Below are positions 9,073 to 15,517 of a stretch of DNA of 25,025 bases, one piece after another. Where the stretch lies: IMG/VR virus record IMGVR_UViG_3300037193_002971, positions 1 through 25,025 of that record; one strand, 5' to 3'. The translations under genes and the position numbers were made by a program. How positions within the stretch are numbered: the stretch's first letter is position 1; each line of letters opens with the position of its first letter. The stretch is from a virus. Below the pieces are notes generated by a model that saw only the letters and a program-made list of their open reading frames with translations, had not been told where the DNA came from and searched no databases.

Positions 9073-9690
9073 TCACTTCTTCCAGGTGCGCCCCTCCTGC
9101 CAGCCGGGCCTCTTGACCTTCCGCCAGTCCCGGCTGATGACGCCCGGCTGGTAGGTGCTGGCTAGGCGCTTCGCCACGAACCCTTCCAGCTTCGCGCCCA
9201 GCACCAGCTTATTGAACAGGTCGGCATCGGCTGGGAAGTGACCCACGACGACCAGGCGGGGCACCAGCGGCGCGAGGAGGTCCACCAGGATCTTCTTGCG
9301 GTCGACCAGCGGGAGGTGCATCACAGAGTGGCCGTTGGCGTAGAGGATGTCGAAGGCGCAGATGGCCACGTGGTCAGCGCCCGGGTACCAGCGCCGATGC
9401 CGGGCCCGCGCCTGGAGCCGCTCGAAGTCCGAGCGGCCGATGTCGTCTAGGACGCAGACCTCGCCGTCGATGATGTGGGGACCGCCTGGCAGTTCGCCCA
9501 GCAGCTGCGCCACCTCTGGAAACCACTTCGTGCAGTTGGCGCCGCTCTTGGTCCGCAGTTCGACCGGATCGCCGCCTCCGGCACGCGCGAGCGTTCGGTA
9601 GCCGTCGTACTTGATCTCATAGATCCAGTCCGGATCCGTGAACGGCCGGCCGCCCTCGGTCGCGTGCATCGGCGCCGGGATGGTGATCAT
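9073..9690 (-). CDS. Minimal ATP-dependent DNA ligase (adenylation domain only, 205 aa)
   Basis: Seals nicks in duplex DNA through a lysyl-AMP intermediate. From the ATG at 9690, motif I is E-I-K-Y-D-G-Y-R with catalytic Lys27. Motif III is represented by I-C-A-F-D-I-L-Y, motif IV by L-E-G-F-V-A-K-R, and motif V by W-R-K-V-K-R-P-G near the C-terminus. The protein ends about ten residues after motif V, so the OB-fold domain that normally follows is missing. It most resembles the ligase domain of LigD and phage or archaeal relatives. The start overlaps the stop of the small upstream frame as ATGA. A longer form, starting at 9900 or 9942, is possible because a frameshift in that upstream gene puts it in frame with the ligase. 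Strand and position suggest an accessory gene. Confidence 0.8.
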   Translation of the reverse strand: MITIPAPMHATEGGRPFTDPDWIYEIKYDGYRTLARAGGGDPVELRTKSGANCTKWFPEVAQLLGELPGGPHIIDGEVCVLDDIGRSDFERLQARARHRRWYPGADHVAICAFDILYANGHSVMHLPLVDRKKILVDLLAPLVPRLVVVGHFPADADLFNKLVLGAKLEGFVAKRLASTYQPGVISRDWRKVKRPGWQEGRTWKK

Positions 9691-9900
9691 TTGTCCCGGC
9701 CAGCTGACGGGTAGTTCACCTGGGCCCGCAGCCGCTCCTCGTCCGTTTCCGGGACCTCCCGGGTTTCTTCCGTGCCTGGGACGACGCCCAGCGCTCCCGG
9801 CCGCCGCGGCATCCTCCGGTGACATCTTCCACCGGCTGGCGTGCGGCTTCTTGCCCGGTAGGCCTCGGAGGTAGTAGCGGGCGTAGGTGACCTGGCGCAT
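9687..9900 (-). pseudogene. Small phage gene upstream of the ligase, apparently frameshifted
   Basis: The frame from the ATG at 9900 encodes a coherent basic start (M-R-Q-V-T-Y-A-R-Y-Y-L-R-G, then S-R-W-K-M-S-P-E-D-A). From about 9793 the coherent sequence continues in the other frame as A-L-G-V-V-P-G-T-E-E, then R-E-V-P-E-T-D-E-E-R-L, ending at a TGA that overlaps the ligase ATG. Removing one base near 9795 joins the two into a single frame of about 70 residues. As written, the first frame instead runs through a Gly/Arg/Pro-rich stretch into the ligase. I read this as a one-base insertion, either a mutation or a sequencing error in a G-rich run. The function is unknown. Confidence 0.55.
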
Positions 9901-9942
9901 GGAGAGGAGAATAACGGCCGGCCATCCGAAACCAGGGGCCAA

Positions 9943-10162
9943 GTTATTGTTTTTACTGAGCGCCGATGGTGGGTTTTAGTGGGTATTGAAATGGCCGAGA
10001 AACAGCAGAAAAGCGAACAAAATCAACGCTCTTTCGCGGTTTTGTTCATCTGCATGGGCAACACCCGGCGCCAGAGGAAAAGCCATTTAATTCAATGGCT
10101 TGGAGGCGTCGCTCCGAATCGCCTCCAAAACTCCTCCGAAAAAATTGCGCGTCAATTGACGG
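9943..10162. other. Gene-free region, candidate attP
   Basis: These 220 bases between the ligase region and the integrase stop hold no convincing gene. They are A+T-richer than their surroundings and contain two neighbouring hairpins, repeated CTCCGAA (10113-10119 and 10134-10140) and two copies of the palindrome TCAATTGA (near 10152 and 10163). Lying immediately downstream of a lambda-type integrase, this is where attP with its core and arm sites is expected. I cannot define the core without the host attB or a prophage junction. A 63-codon frame on the plus strand here has no family features. Confidence 0.5.
10080..10128 (-). terminator. Two adjacent hairpins, possible terminator of the leftward operon
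   Basis: A stem of AAGCCATT with AATGGCTT (loop six, 10080-10101) abuts a 9-bp stem TTGGAGGCG with CGCCTCCAA (loop eleven, 10100-10128). On the minus strand the first stem is followed by TTTT, weak support for intrinsic termination after the integrase gene. The stems share two bases, so they may compete. They could equally be part of the attachment site. Confidence 0.4.
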
Positions 10163-11329
10163 TCAATTGATGCTCACCAGCTTGAATTCCGCCCCGCGCC
10201 CGTCCTCGTAAAGCGCGGCCATGTCGTCGGTCCTGTGGCCCAGCAGGTCCTTGGTATCCACGCCGCCCTGGGCCTCGTACAGCCGCTTGGACAGGCTTCG
10301 CAGCTCGTGAAACGTGGGCGGCGTCTTGTCGCCCCAGTTCAGCCCGAGCTTTTCCGTCAGGTCGTCCATCGCTTCGGTGAAATCCTTGCTCAGGCGGTCG
10401 ACCATGTAGGGGTCGCCCAACCGGGCGCCTTTCACCCGCTGGTGCACGTGGACCATGTACTTGCTGGCCACGCCGGTGGCGCGACACTGGCGAATCACCT
10501 CGCGCAGGCTCATGCCGAAGGCGTCCAGCCGCAGGTCCAGCGGGATGGCGATCTTCGCGCCGGTCTTGCCGCGGGTGGCTTTCCAGCATTCCACCGGCTC
10601 CAGGCCAGGGCGGTCCACCATCCCGACGTCGGTGAACTTGCCGGCGCAGACCACCTCCCGCGGCTGGCCGCTCACCAGCGCCAAGGCGGTGGCGTTCTTC
10701 AGGCGGCCGGGCGGCATGCGCTCGTACAGCGCCTGGAAGATCTCCCATGTCAGGCGGGCACGCTGCACCTTCACGGTCACGTCGTCGGTGACGGTGACCG
10801 GGTTGCTCTCCGTCCAGCCCTCGGCGATAGCCGAATCGAAGCTGTGCAGCAGGCGTGAGCGCATGGCCTGGGCGGTTCGGGCGTTCGTTGCCTTCAGCAC
10901 CCTCAGCCCATCCGCGATGATCTTCGTGGTCACCCTGGGCAGCGGCAGGTCCAGCGACTCGGCGTAGACCTCTCGGATCTTCTTGACCAGCGTTCGGTAG
11001 GTCTTGAGCGTGTTGATCGACAGGGCCGGCGCATCTGCCGGGCGCGGCGCGTCCTTGAGCAGGCCGAGCTTCTTCTCGTACTCGACCAGCCACGCGCGCC
11101 AGCTGGTGTCCGACTTTCCCAGCAGGCGGTCGACCAGCCGCGGCTTGTTCTGGAGACCATGAACGGCAATGTTGGCCTCGGACGCCTGCGCCTTGGCCTC
11201 GCCGAGCGTCACCCGGCCGATGCCCATTTCCTTGCCCGTCAGGGGATTGCGCCAGCTGAAATAGCCTCCCCGCTCATAGAGACCGTCCGGCCACCCGCGC
11301 TTCTTCGTGCTACGCGGGCGAGAGGCCAT
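10163..11329 (-). CDS. int: Lambda-type tyrosine integrase (388 aa) with an altered first catalytic arginine
   Basis: Catalyses site-specific integration and excision. The N-terminus (W-P-D-G-L-Y-E-R, then P-L-T-G-K-E-M-G-I-G-R) matches the lambda Int arm-binding domain. A core-binding domain spans about residues 75-180 and the catalytic domain follows. Visible catalytic residues by alignment to lambda Int are Lys255, His341 and Arg344 (H-E-L-R-S-L-S), His365 (L-L-G-H-R) and nucleophile Tyr374 (A-L-Y-E-D). At the place of lambda Arg212 (T-G-Q-R) this protein has S-G-Q-P-R, so Pro223 occupies the catalytic position and an arginine follows at 224. The length is normal. The start overlaps the xis gene by 20 bases, as expected for a coupled int-xis pair. 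Confidence 0.92.
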   Translation of the reverse strand: MASRPRSTKKRGWPDGLYERGGYFSWRNPLTGKEMGIGRVTLGEAKAQASEANIAVHGLQNKPRLVDRLLGKSDTSWRAWLVEYEKKLGLLKDAPRPADAPALSINTLKTYRTLVKKIREVYAESLDLPLPRVTTKIIADGLRVLKATNARTAQAMRSRLLHSFDSAIAEGWTESNPVTVTDDVTVKVQRARLTWEIFQALYERMPPGRLKNATALALVSGQPREVVCAGKFTDVGMVDRPGLEPVECWKATRGKTGAKIAIPLDLRLDAFGMSLREVIRQCRATGVASKYMVHVHQRVKGARLGDPYMVDRLSKDFTEAMDDLTEKLGLNWGDKTPPTFHELRSLSKRLYEAQGGVDTKDLLGHRTDDMAALYEDGRGAEFKLVSIN

Positions 11330-11534
11330 TGTGCAGGCGATCGACCAGGCGCTTGCCGGGGGCCGGTTCGTTGATGTGGCGGGCGGTGGGGAGGACCATG
11401 TAATCGCGGCCGACTTTGAACGGGGCCGGCACGATCATGCCATCAGCCACCCAGCGCCTCAACGTGTTGGGGTGGGGCGCCGGGTCGAATTTCTTGGCGG
11501 CCCAGGCCTGCAGGGTGATGTACTGCGCGTTCAT
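11310..11534 (-). CDS. xis: Lambda Xis-like excisionase (74 aa)
   Basis: A small winged-helix DNA-bending protein that directs integrase towards excision. The pattern Y-I-T-L-Q-A-W-A, then T-L-R-R-W-V, then G-R-D-Y, followed by a basic C-terminus (K-R-L-V-D-R-L-H-N-G), parallels lambda Xis in order and spacing, and 74 residues is the usual size. It overlaps the integrase start by 20 bases and its own ATG overlaps the stop of the upstream gene as ATGA, so the three are one translational chain. The family call is from remembered lambda Xis features. Confidence 0.82.
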   Translation of the reverse strand: MNAQYITLQAWAAKKFDPAPHPNTLRRWVADGMIVPAPFKVGRDYMVLPTARHINEPAPGKRLVDRLHNGLSPA

Positions 11535-12079
11535 TGGCGCCCATCCTTCCAGCGCTGGTTGGCGTGCACCACGTTGTGCAGCGGCCGCTCCGATTCAATG
11601 GCCAGACGCTCGGCGTGCAGCGCCTCGGCGCGGGTGCAGAAAGTCTGGACGTCGACCCGCGCGATGGCAGCGGCCCAACTTGAGGAGGCAAGGTGCTGCT
11701 GCAGGCGGTGCATCACTCCGAGTGAAATCCCGACGTAGAGCAGCTGGCCGGCAGCATCGAAGTGCCGGTACAACCGAGTGATCCCGCTGGCCGGGGGCCG
11801 ACGTCGCTTCGGCGGCGGGGTGGACGGCGTAGGCTGTTCCTGCGCGCTATCTCCGTGCTCCACCCATCGCTCATAGGCCTCGATGTTGATCTCCATCCCC
11901 TGGGGGGCGATCCGGTACTCGCGGCCATCGCGCCAGGTCTTCCGGATCAAGGCGTGCCGGCGGAAGAAGCTCTCTGGCAGTCCGGTGACCGCGCAGGCGA
12001 TCCGCACTGACATCCAGGGGCGCTGGTCAACCGCTTGTGGCATACCCAGTCGGACAGGGGGAGCGTCGTTGCTGCCCAT
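11531..12079 (-). CDS. Excisionase-like (DUF1233) domain fused to a GIY-YIG nuclease domain (182 aa)
   Basis: Residues of about 20-75 (S-V-R-I-A, then W-R-D-G-R-E-Y-R-I-A-P, then I-N-I-E-A-Y-E-R-W-V) look like the DUF1233 putative excisionase winged helix. After a basic Pro-rich linker (P-P-P-K-R-R-R-P-P), residues from about 98 form a GIY-YIG domain: L-Y-R-H-F then L-L-Y-V-G-I-S, the catalytic-type Arg in M-H-R-L-Q-Q-H, Glu in L-H-A-E-R-L, and Asn in P-L-H-N-V. It should bind DNA and may nick or cut it. I chose the ATG at 12079, two bases after the upstream stop; the longer frame has no better signal. The neighbouring xis and int suggest a role in recombination or its control, or a homing-type nuclease. 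The fusion is the unusual part. Confidence 0.72.
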   Translation of the reverse strand: MGSNDAPPVRLGMPQAVDQRPWMSVRIACAVTGLPESFFRRHALIRKTWRDGREYRIAPQGMEINIEAYERWVEHGDSAQEQPTPSTPPPKRRRPPASGITRLYRHFDAAGQLLYVGISLGVMHRLQQHLASSSWAAAIARVDVQTFCTRAEALHAERLAIESERPLHNVVHANQRWKDGRQ

Positions 12080-12081
12080 GA

Positions 12082-12288
12082 TCACTGCATCCAGGAGACA
12101 CACCCAGCCTGCGCACACCGCCCGCGCGACATCCCGCTGGGGAACACGGTGAAGGACAGGCTCGAGCGGCAGCGCGGGCAGGGCAGTTGGCCGGTGACGT
12201 CCTGGCCCGATTCACGGCGCTGGTAGACCTCGGCCATGGCGCGGGCGATCTGGCCGCGGAACTGGATGGTGGGGCTTTCGTACCTCAC
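12082..12288 (-). CDS. Small zinc-ribbon phage protein (68 aa, GTG start)
   Basis: The GTG at 12288 has GGAGG six bases upstream and overlaps the preceding stop as GTGA. The N-terminal half is helical (I-A-R-A-M-A-E-V-Y-Q-R-R). The C-terminal half has C-P-R-C and then C-A-Q-A-G-C, four cysteines fit to bind one zinc. Such tiny zinc ribbons are common in phage early operons and often bind nucleic acid or a host protein. The exact function is unknown. Confidence 0.7.
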   Translation of the reverse strand: MRYESPTIQFRGQIARAMAEVYQRRESGQDVTGQLPCPRCRSSLSFTVFPSGMSRGRCAQAGCVSWMQ

Positions 12289-12761
12289 GCGGGACCTCCA
12301 TCGGGGTCTGGAGTGCGAAACGTCTCAGCGCCGGGTACCGTCACGCCATTGGCACGTTCGATGAACGGCAGCAGGGCTTCGGCCAATGCGCCAGCACCCA
12401 GCGAGTGCGAGCCATCCACGCGGCGAATCTCCTGCGCCAGTGCGTCAACGTCGAGCGTTGGGCGCGCTACCCGCACGCCAGCAGCGGCTTTCGCCAGCGC
12501 CTTGCTGGTGGGGCATGGCGGCGTGCTCCAGATGACGCGCTTCTCACCCTCGGCGGGGTAGAGCGTGACGCTGGTCAGTCGGTAGCGGTCAGGCGCAGCT
12601 TGGCGAGCCATGTCCACGAACTGCTGTTCCGTGTGCTCGGGCAGGTCGGCCAGCTTCACCGTGAACGCGCGCGTGCCCCAGCCCGGTTGCGGGCGGAAGG
12701 CGTCGGCCAGCGTCCAGCCCTCGCAGTGGTAGATCGTTTCGTAGAACGGACGCGCGCTCAT
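12285..12761 (-). CDS. Hypothetical early phage protein (158 aa)
   Basis: An unrecognised protein beginning M-S-A-R-P-F-Y-E-T. It is soluble, with mixed composition, no signal peptide, no membrane helix and no clear catalytic motif. The first 100 residues look globular, and the C-terminal third carries an Asp/Ala/Leu-rich helical segment and a Pro/Asp-rich tail. It is joined to both neighbours by overlapping start and stop codons (ATGA at 12758-12761 and GTGA at 12285-12288), so it is translated as part of the leftward operon. Coding potential is supported by that chain. Confidence 0.65.
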   Translation of the reverse strand: MSARPFYETIYHCEGWTLADAFRPQPGWGTRAFTVKLADLPEHTEQQFVDMARQAAPDRYRLTSVTLYPAEGEKRVIWSTPPCPTSKALAKAAAGVRVARPTLDVDALAQEIRRVDGSHSLGAGALAEALLPFIERANGVTVPGAETFRTPDPDGGPA

Positions 12762-13132
12762 CGCTGGGCTCCGGGAGGTACATCCACGCCATGGGTGGCG
12801 TGGATGGCCTGTAGGCTGGTGGCGCGCAGCTTCTTGAGGAATGCGAAATCCTCCGGCGTCTTGGGCTCGCAGTTCCCATAGCGCAGCGCCACGATGCGCG
12901 GCTGGATGACCAGGAAGGTCAGGTCGTGCACGTCGCCGGCTTCGCAGTCTTCGATGGTGCAGTAGGACCCGTGAATGCCGCTGGTTGAGAACAGCACGAA
13001 GTTCAGGTCGTTTGCTTCGCCATCGGGGAACATTTGCCGCAGGGCTTCCATCCCGCCTTCACCCCCGCGCAGCCGATGCACCGAGTAGTAGTCCGATGTG
13101 CCCTTGTCGTTGAGGTTCTGCCAGTGCTTCAC
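12758..13132 (-). CDS. Hypothetical early phage protein (124 aa)
   Basis: Starts M-K-H-W-Q-N-L-N at 13132, overlapping the upstream stop as ATGA. The central part (L-N-F-V-L-F-S-T-S-G-I-H-G and L-T-F-L-V-I-Q-P-R) suggests beta strands in a compact soluble fold. Two acidic, Cys-containing turns (C-T-I-E-D-C-E-A-G-D) lie between them. No family is recognised and no catalytic motif is evident. It belongs to the chain of overlapping small genes 12082-14241. Confidence 0.68.
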   Translation of the reverse strand: MKHWQNLNDKGTSDYYSVHRLRGGEGGMEALRQMFPDGEANDLNFVLFSTSGIHGSYCTIEDCEAGDVHDLTFLVIQPRIVALRYGNCEPKTPEDFAFLKKLRATSLQAIHATHGVDVPPGAQR

Positions 13133-13371
13133 GACTTTTCCTCCAGGCCATCGGCGGCCATCGCCTCGTCAATGGCGGCGTCAAGGCGGTCCAACGCAGG
13201 GCAGTCGTGCCCGAGCTTGACGGCTTGCCGGGGCTGCATCACGACGCACATCGGCGCCTCGTTCCAATGCTGCTGCCGCAGCCAGCGGTAGCGCGCCGCC
13301 TCGCGTTGAAGTTCGGCCAGCTTGTCGGCCGGGACGGTCACGGCGCCGCTGATGCGTTCGGTATCAGCCAT
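13129..13371 (-). CDS. Hypothetical phage protein with coiled-coil helix (80 aa)
   Basis: I start it at the ATG at 13371 (M-A-D-T-E-R-I-S-G), which overlaps the end of the upstream gene by eight bases; the longer frame to 13461 is out-of-frame shadow of that gene. It has a helix L-A-E-L-Q-R-E-A-A-R-Y-R-W-L-R and an acidic C-terminus (L-D-A-A-I-D-E-A-M). The motif A-R-Y-R-W-L-R-x-x-H is familiar from many small phage proteins of unknown function. The ATGA overlap with the next gene supports it. Confidence 0.68.
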   Translation of the reverse strand: MADTERISGAVTVPADKLAELQREAARYRWLRQQHWNEAPMCVVMQPRQAVKLGHDCPALDRLDAAIDEAMAADGLEEKS

Positions 13372-13735
13372 TCTTCGATCCCTCCACCGCGGCTTTCTTC
13401 TCCGTGCGCCAGCGCTTCCACGTCTCGCGCAGCTCGCGGTAGTTGCTGCAGACCTCTCCATAGAAGCCGCCCGGCTGCGAGCGGTCGACGATCACCACGC
13501 CGGTCTTCGGCGGCTCGAATGCCGGCGTGCGCTTCGTGGCCGGCTTCGGCTTGCGCGTGTCGTATTGCTCCTGGATCGGCCAGGCGCGTCCGTCCGAGCC
13601 GAACCAGGTGTAGATCCCGGCGCCGCCGTCACGGCCATAGTTGAAGTGGACGTCCATCACCTTGCAGCCGGTGAACTTCTCGGGCAGTTCGTCGGGCAGT
13701 TCATTGTCTGGAATCGGATTGCGGCCAGTGGTCAT
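13364..13735 (-). CDS. Hypothetical phage protein (123 aa)
   Basis: The ATG at 13735 overlaps the stop of the DUF1643 gene as ATGA, which fixes the start. The protein has an acidic N-terminus (D-N-E-L-P-D-E-L-P), a Tyr/Gly/Asp-rich central part (H-F-N-Y-G-R-D-G-G-A-G), and a basic C-terminus (W-K-R-W-R-T-E-K-K). No family is recognised. It is soluble and probably expressed with its neighbours. Confidence 0.65.
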   Translation of the reverse strand: MTTGRNPIPDNELPDELPEKFTGCKVMDVHFNYGRDGGAGIYTWFGSDGRAWPIQEQYDTRKPKPATKRTPAFEPPKTGVVIVDRSQPGGFYGEVCSNYRELRETWKRWRTEKKAAVEGSKNG

Positions 13736-14241
13736 TCGGTTCCTTCCATGGCGGCCTGGATGGCCTCGATGTCGAACGGCATCAGCCGGCAGCTGCTGGG
13801 CAGCATCAAGGGGTGCTGCGGATAACCGCTGCGGGTGATCCGCAGGCACTGGGGCTGCACTCCGAGCGCGCGCAGCTGCTGCAGCACGATCCCGGGACGC
13901 TCCAGGCCGGCGACATTGCTGCCCCAGGCCAGGCACACCGCCGCGGCGTCGCGCACGGCGGCGGCAATGTGCTGGTCGTTCTCCGGGCCCACCGGGTAGC
14001 CGGCGCGCTTCAGGTCCTTCGGATCGGTGGCTCGGAAGGCGAAGAGGTTGACCACCTCGAGCTCGCCGTAGCCGTGAGCCTCAGCGAAGCGCAGGCAGCG
14101 GCGGATGGTGGGATCGTCGACCTCGGCGTCTGCGGTCGACGGGTTCAGCATGAGGAACAGCAACGGCGAGCCGTGGCCCCACTTCCGCCACAGGCGGTAC
14201 CGGTACTTGCCGCAGTCGCTGAGGGTGGCGTGCTTCTTCAT
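13732..14241 (-). CDS. DUF1643 domain protein (169 aa)
   Basis: Recognised from the sequence L-F-L-M-L-N-P-S-T-A-D, followed by D-D-P-T-I-R-R-C and later V-N-L-F-A-F-R-A-T-D-P, the standard order in DUF1643 proteins of phages and bacteria. Its biochemical function is not established. The full domain is present at normal length. The ATG at 14241 has AGGAG eight bases upstream. It is the first gene of the block 12082-14241, so a promoter may lie in the stretch 14242-14342, but I see no convincing -35/-10 pair there. Confidence 0.82.
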   Translation of the reverse strand: MKKHATLSDCGKYRYRLWRKWGHGSPLLFLMLNPSTADAEVDDPTIRRCLRFAEAHGYGELEVVNLFAFRATDPKDLKRAGYPVGPENDQHIAAAVRDAAAVCLAWGSNVAGLERPGIVLQQLRALGVQPQCLRITRSGYPQHPLMLPSSCRLMPFDIEAIQAAMEGTE

Positions 14242-14342
14242 TGCAGCTGCTCCTCACGATCCAGTCCTACCCGATCAGCTGCTTCTATCCTGCCTCTGGA
14301 CATGGCTGAACGGCGTACCGTCTCGCTTTTCCGGAGATTCAT

Positions 14343-14537
14343 ATGAGCGTTGAAATGAATACCGCCGAGGTCGCCTACATGGCCGCGCAAGAGCGGTGGG
14401 CCGCCATCGGAGCGGAGATTGAGGCGGCCGCTCGTGGCGGAAAGGCAGTCCCCATCGAACTGCATGACCGTTGGAGTGAGGCTCGGCGCGCCAAGGAGCA
14501 GGCCGAGGAAGCGTGGAAGGCGAGTCTGAGCCGATAG
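14343..14537 (+). CDS. Small Ala/Glu-rich helical protein on the opposite strand (64 aa)
   Basis: The ATG at 14343 has GGAG six bases upstream and fills the only 300-base gap in the leftward operon. The protein is almost entirely helical (A-A-Q-E-R-W-A-A-I-G-A-E-I and A-K-E-Q-A-E-E-A-W-K), acidic, with no membrane segment. It is the only plus-strand gene in the early region and converges on the Gp37/Gp68-family gene, ending six bases from it. The function is unknown. Its independent orientation could mean separate, for example lysogenic, expression, which is inference. Confidence 0.5.
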   Translation: MSVEMNTAEVAYMAAQERWAAIGAEIEAAARGGKAVPIELHDRWSEARRAKEQAEEAWKASLSR

Positions 14538-14542
14538 CTGCA

Positions 14543-15517
14543 TCACCGCACCTCCGGGAATCCATCGTGCTGCTGGCCATCCAGCAGGCGGCCGGCGGCC
14601 TTCTTGCCGACATCTGCCATCGTGATGACGTTGGCATTCTCGTCACGTCCCTCAGCGGACTGCGGATCGACTTCCGAGCCGTCGGGTCGCAGCAGCGCGA
14701 CGCGCCGCGTGCGCGCGGTGCCGAAGGCGCGCTCACCTGGCGAGACCCACTCGCCGTGTTGCTTGAACAGGAACGGCACGCCGGCGGCGGCGCACTGGTC
14801 GCGCAGGCTGCGGGCCCAGTCCGGGTGCATCGGCCGCGCGCCGTGGCCGCTCTCGCCGCCGACGATCACCCAATCGATGCCGGCCAGTGCCTTCTTTCCC
14901 AGCTGCCTCACAGCATCGGCGCGCCGGGTTACGTTCGAAAATTCCACCGGCCCCAGCAGCGGCTCCATGCTCAAGAACCTGACGCGCGCCGGCACCTCCA
15001 GCAACTTGGGAATGTCGCGGTCGGCCTCCTCCTGGTTGACGATCGTGGCGCCGATCCAGACGTTGGGCCAGGGCCAGTAGGGCGGCTCGTCCTCCGTGGA
15101 GGCGGATTCCCGCACCAGGCTGTCGATCACGTTGCGCAGCATGCGGCTCACGTTGCCGATGCGCTTCGTGAGCAGCAGCCAGTCCAGGTTCGGGGTGTCC
15201 GCGATCAGGCGGAACAGGTCGACGCGCCACTGCGCCGGCACCTCGTTGTCGAACACGTCGGCCAGGCTCGCGCAAAAGACCCGCTGGCGCCGCCCGTGCG
15301 CGGCGAAGAAGGCCTCGTGCTGCCGGTTCCAGCGCCCCGGGTCACCCCAGTCCTTCGTGCGCACGCGCGGCTGGCCAGCGCCCCACTGGACGCGGTGCAG
15401 GCGGGTGTCCATCCGCGCCTCGGCGTAGCAGTGGTCACAGCCCGGGCCGACCTTCGTGCACCCGTACCAGGGGTTGAAGGTGTGGTCCGTCCATTCGATG
15501 TTGCTGTTCTCGGCCAT
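14543..15517 (-). CDS. Phage Gp37/Gp68 family protein, DUF5131 (324 aa)
   Basis: The start E-W-T-D-H-T-F-N-P-W-Y-G-C-T-K-V is the hallmark of this family, followed by G-P-G-C-D-H-C-Y-A-E, a Cys cluster like those holding an iron-sulphur centre. Later blocks (S-L-A-D-V-F-D, W-L-L-L-T-K-R, F-L-S-M-E-P-L-L-G, V-I-V-G-G-E-S-G) are also typical and in order. The family is widespread in phages and resembles radical-SAM TIM-barrel proteins, but its reaction is not established. The length is normal. Its ATG shares one base with the upstream TGA (TGATG), so it is coupled to the J-domain gene. Confidence 0.88.
   Translation of the reverse strand: MAENSNIEWTDHTFNPWYGCTKVGPGCDHCYAEARMDTRLHRVQWGAGQPRVRTKDWGDPGRWNRQHEAFFAAHGRRQRVFCASLADVFDNEVPAQWRVDLFRLIADTPNLDWLLLTKRIGNVSRMLRNVIDSLVRESASTEDEPPYWPWPNVWIGATIVNQEEADRDIPKLLEVPARVRFLSMEPLLGPVEFSNVTRRADAVRQLGKKALAGIDWVIVGGESGHGARPMHPDWARSLRDQCAAAGVPFLFKQHGEWVSPGERAFGTARTRRVALLRPDGSEVDPQSAEGRDENANVITMADVGKKAAGRLLDGQQHDGFPEVR

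Noticed and set aside
10095-10130. Possible tRNA 3' end in the attP region
   Set aside because: The T-arm consensus and an acceptor stem partner are missing; the stem has an 11-base loop.
9979-10170. 63-codon plus-strand frame in the putative attP region
   Set aside because: No ribosome binding site or family features; it crosses the hairpins and runs into the integrase stop.
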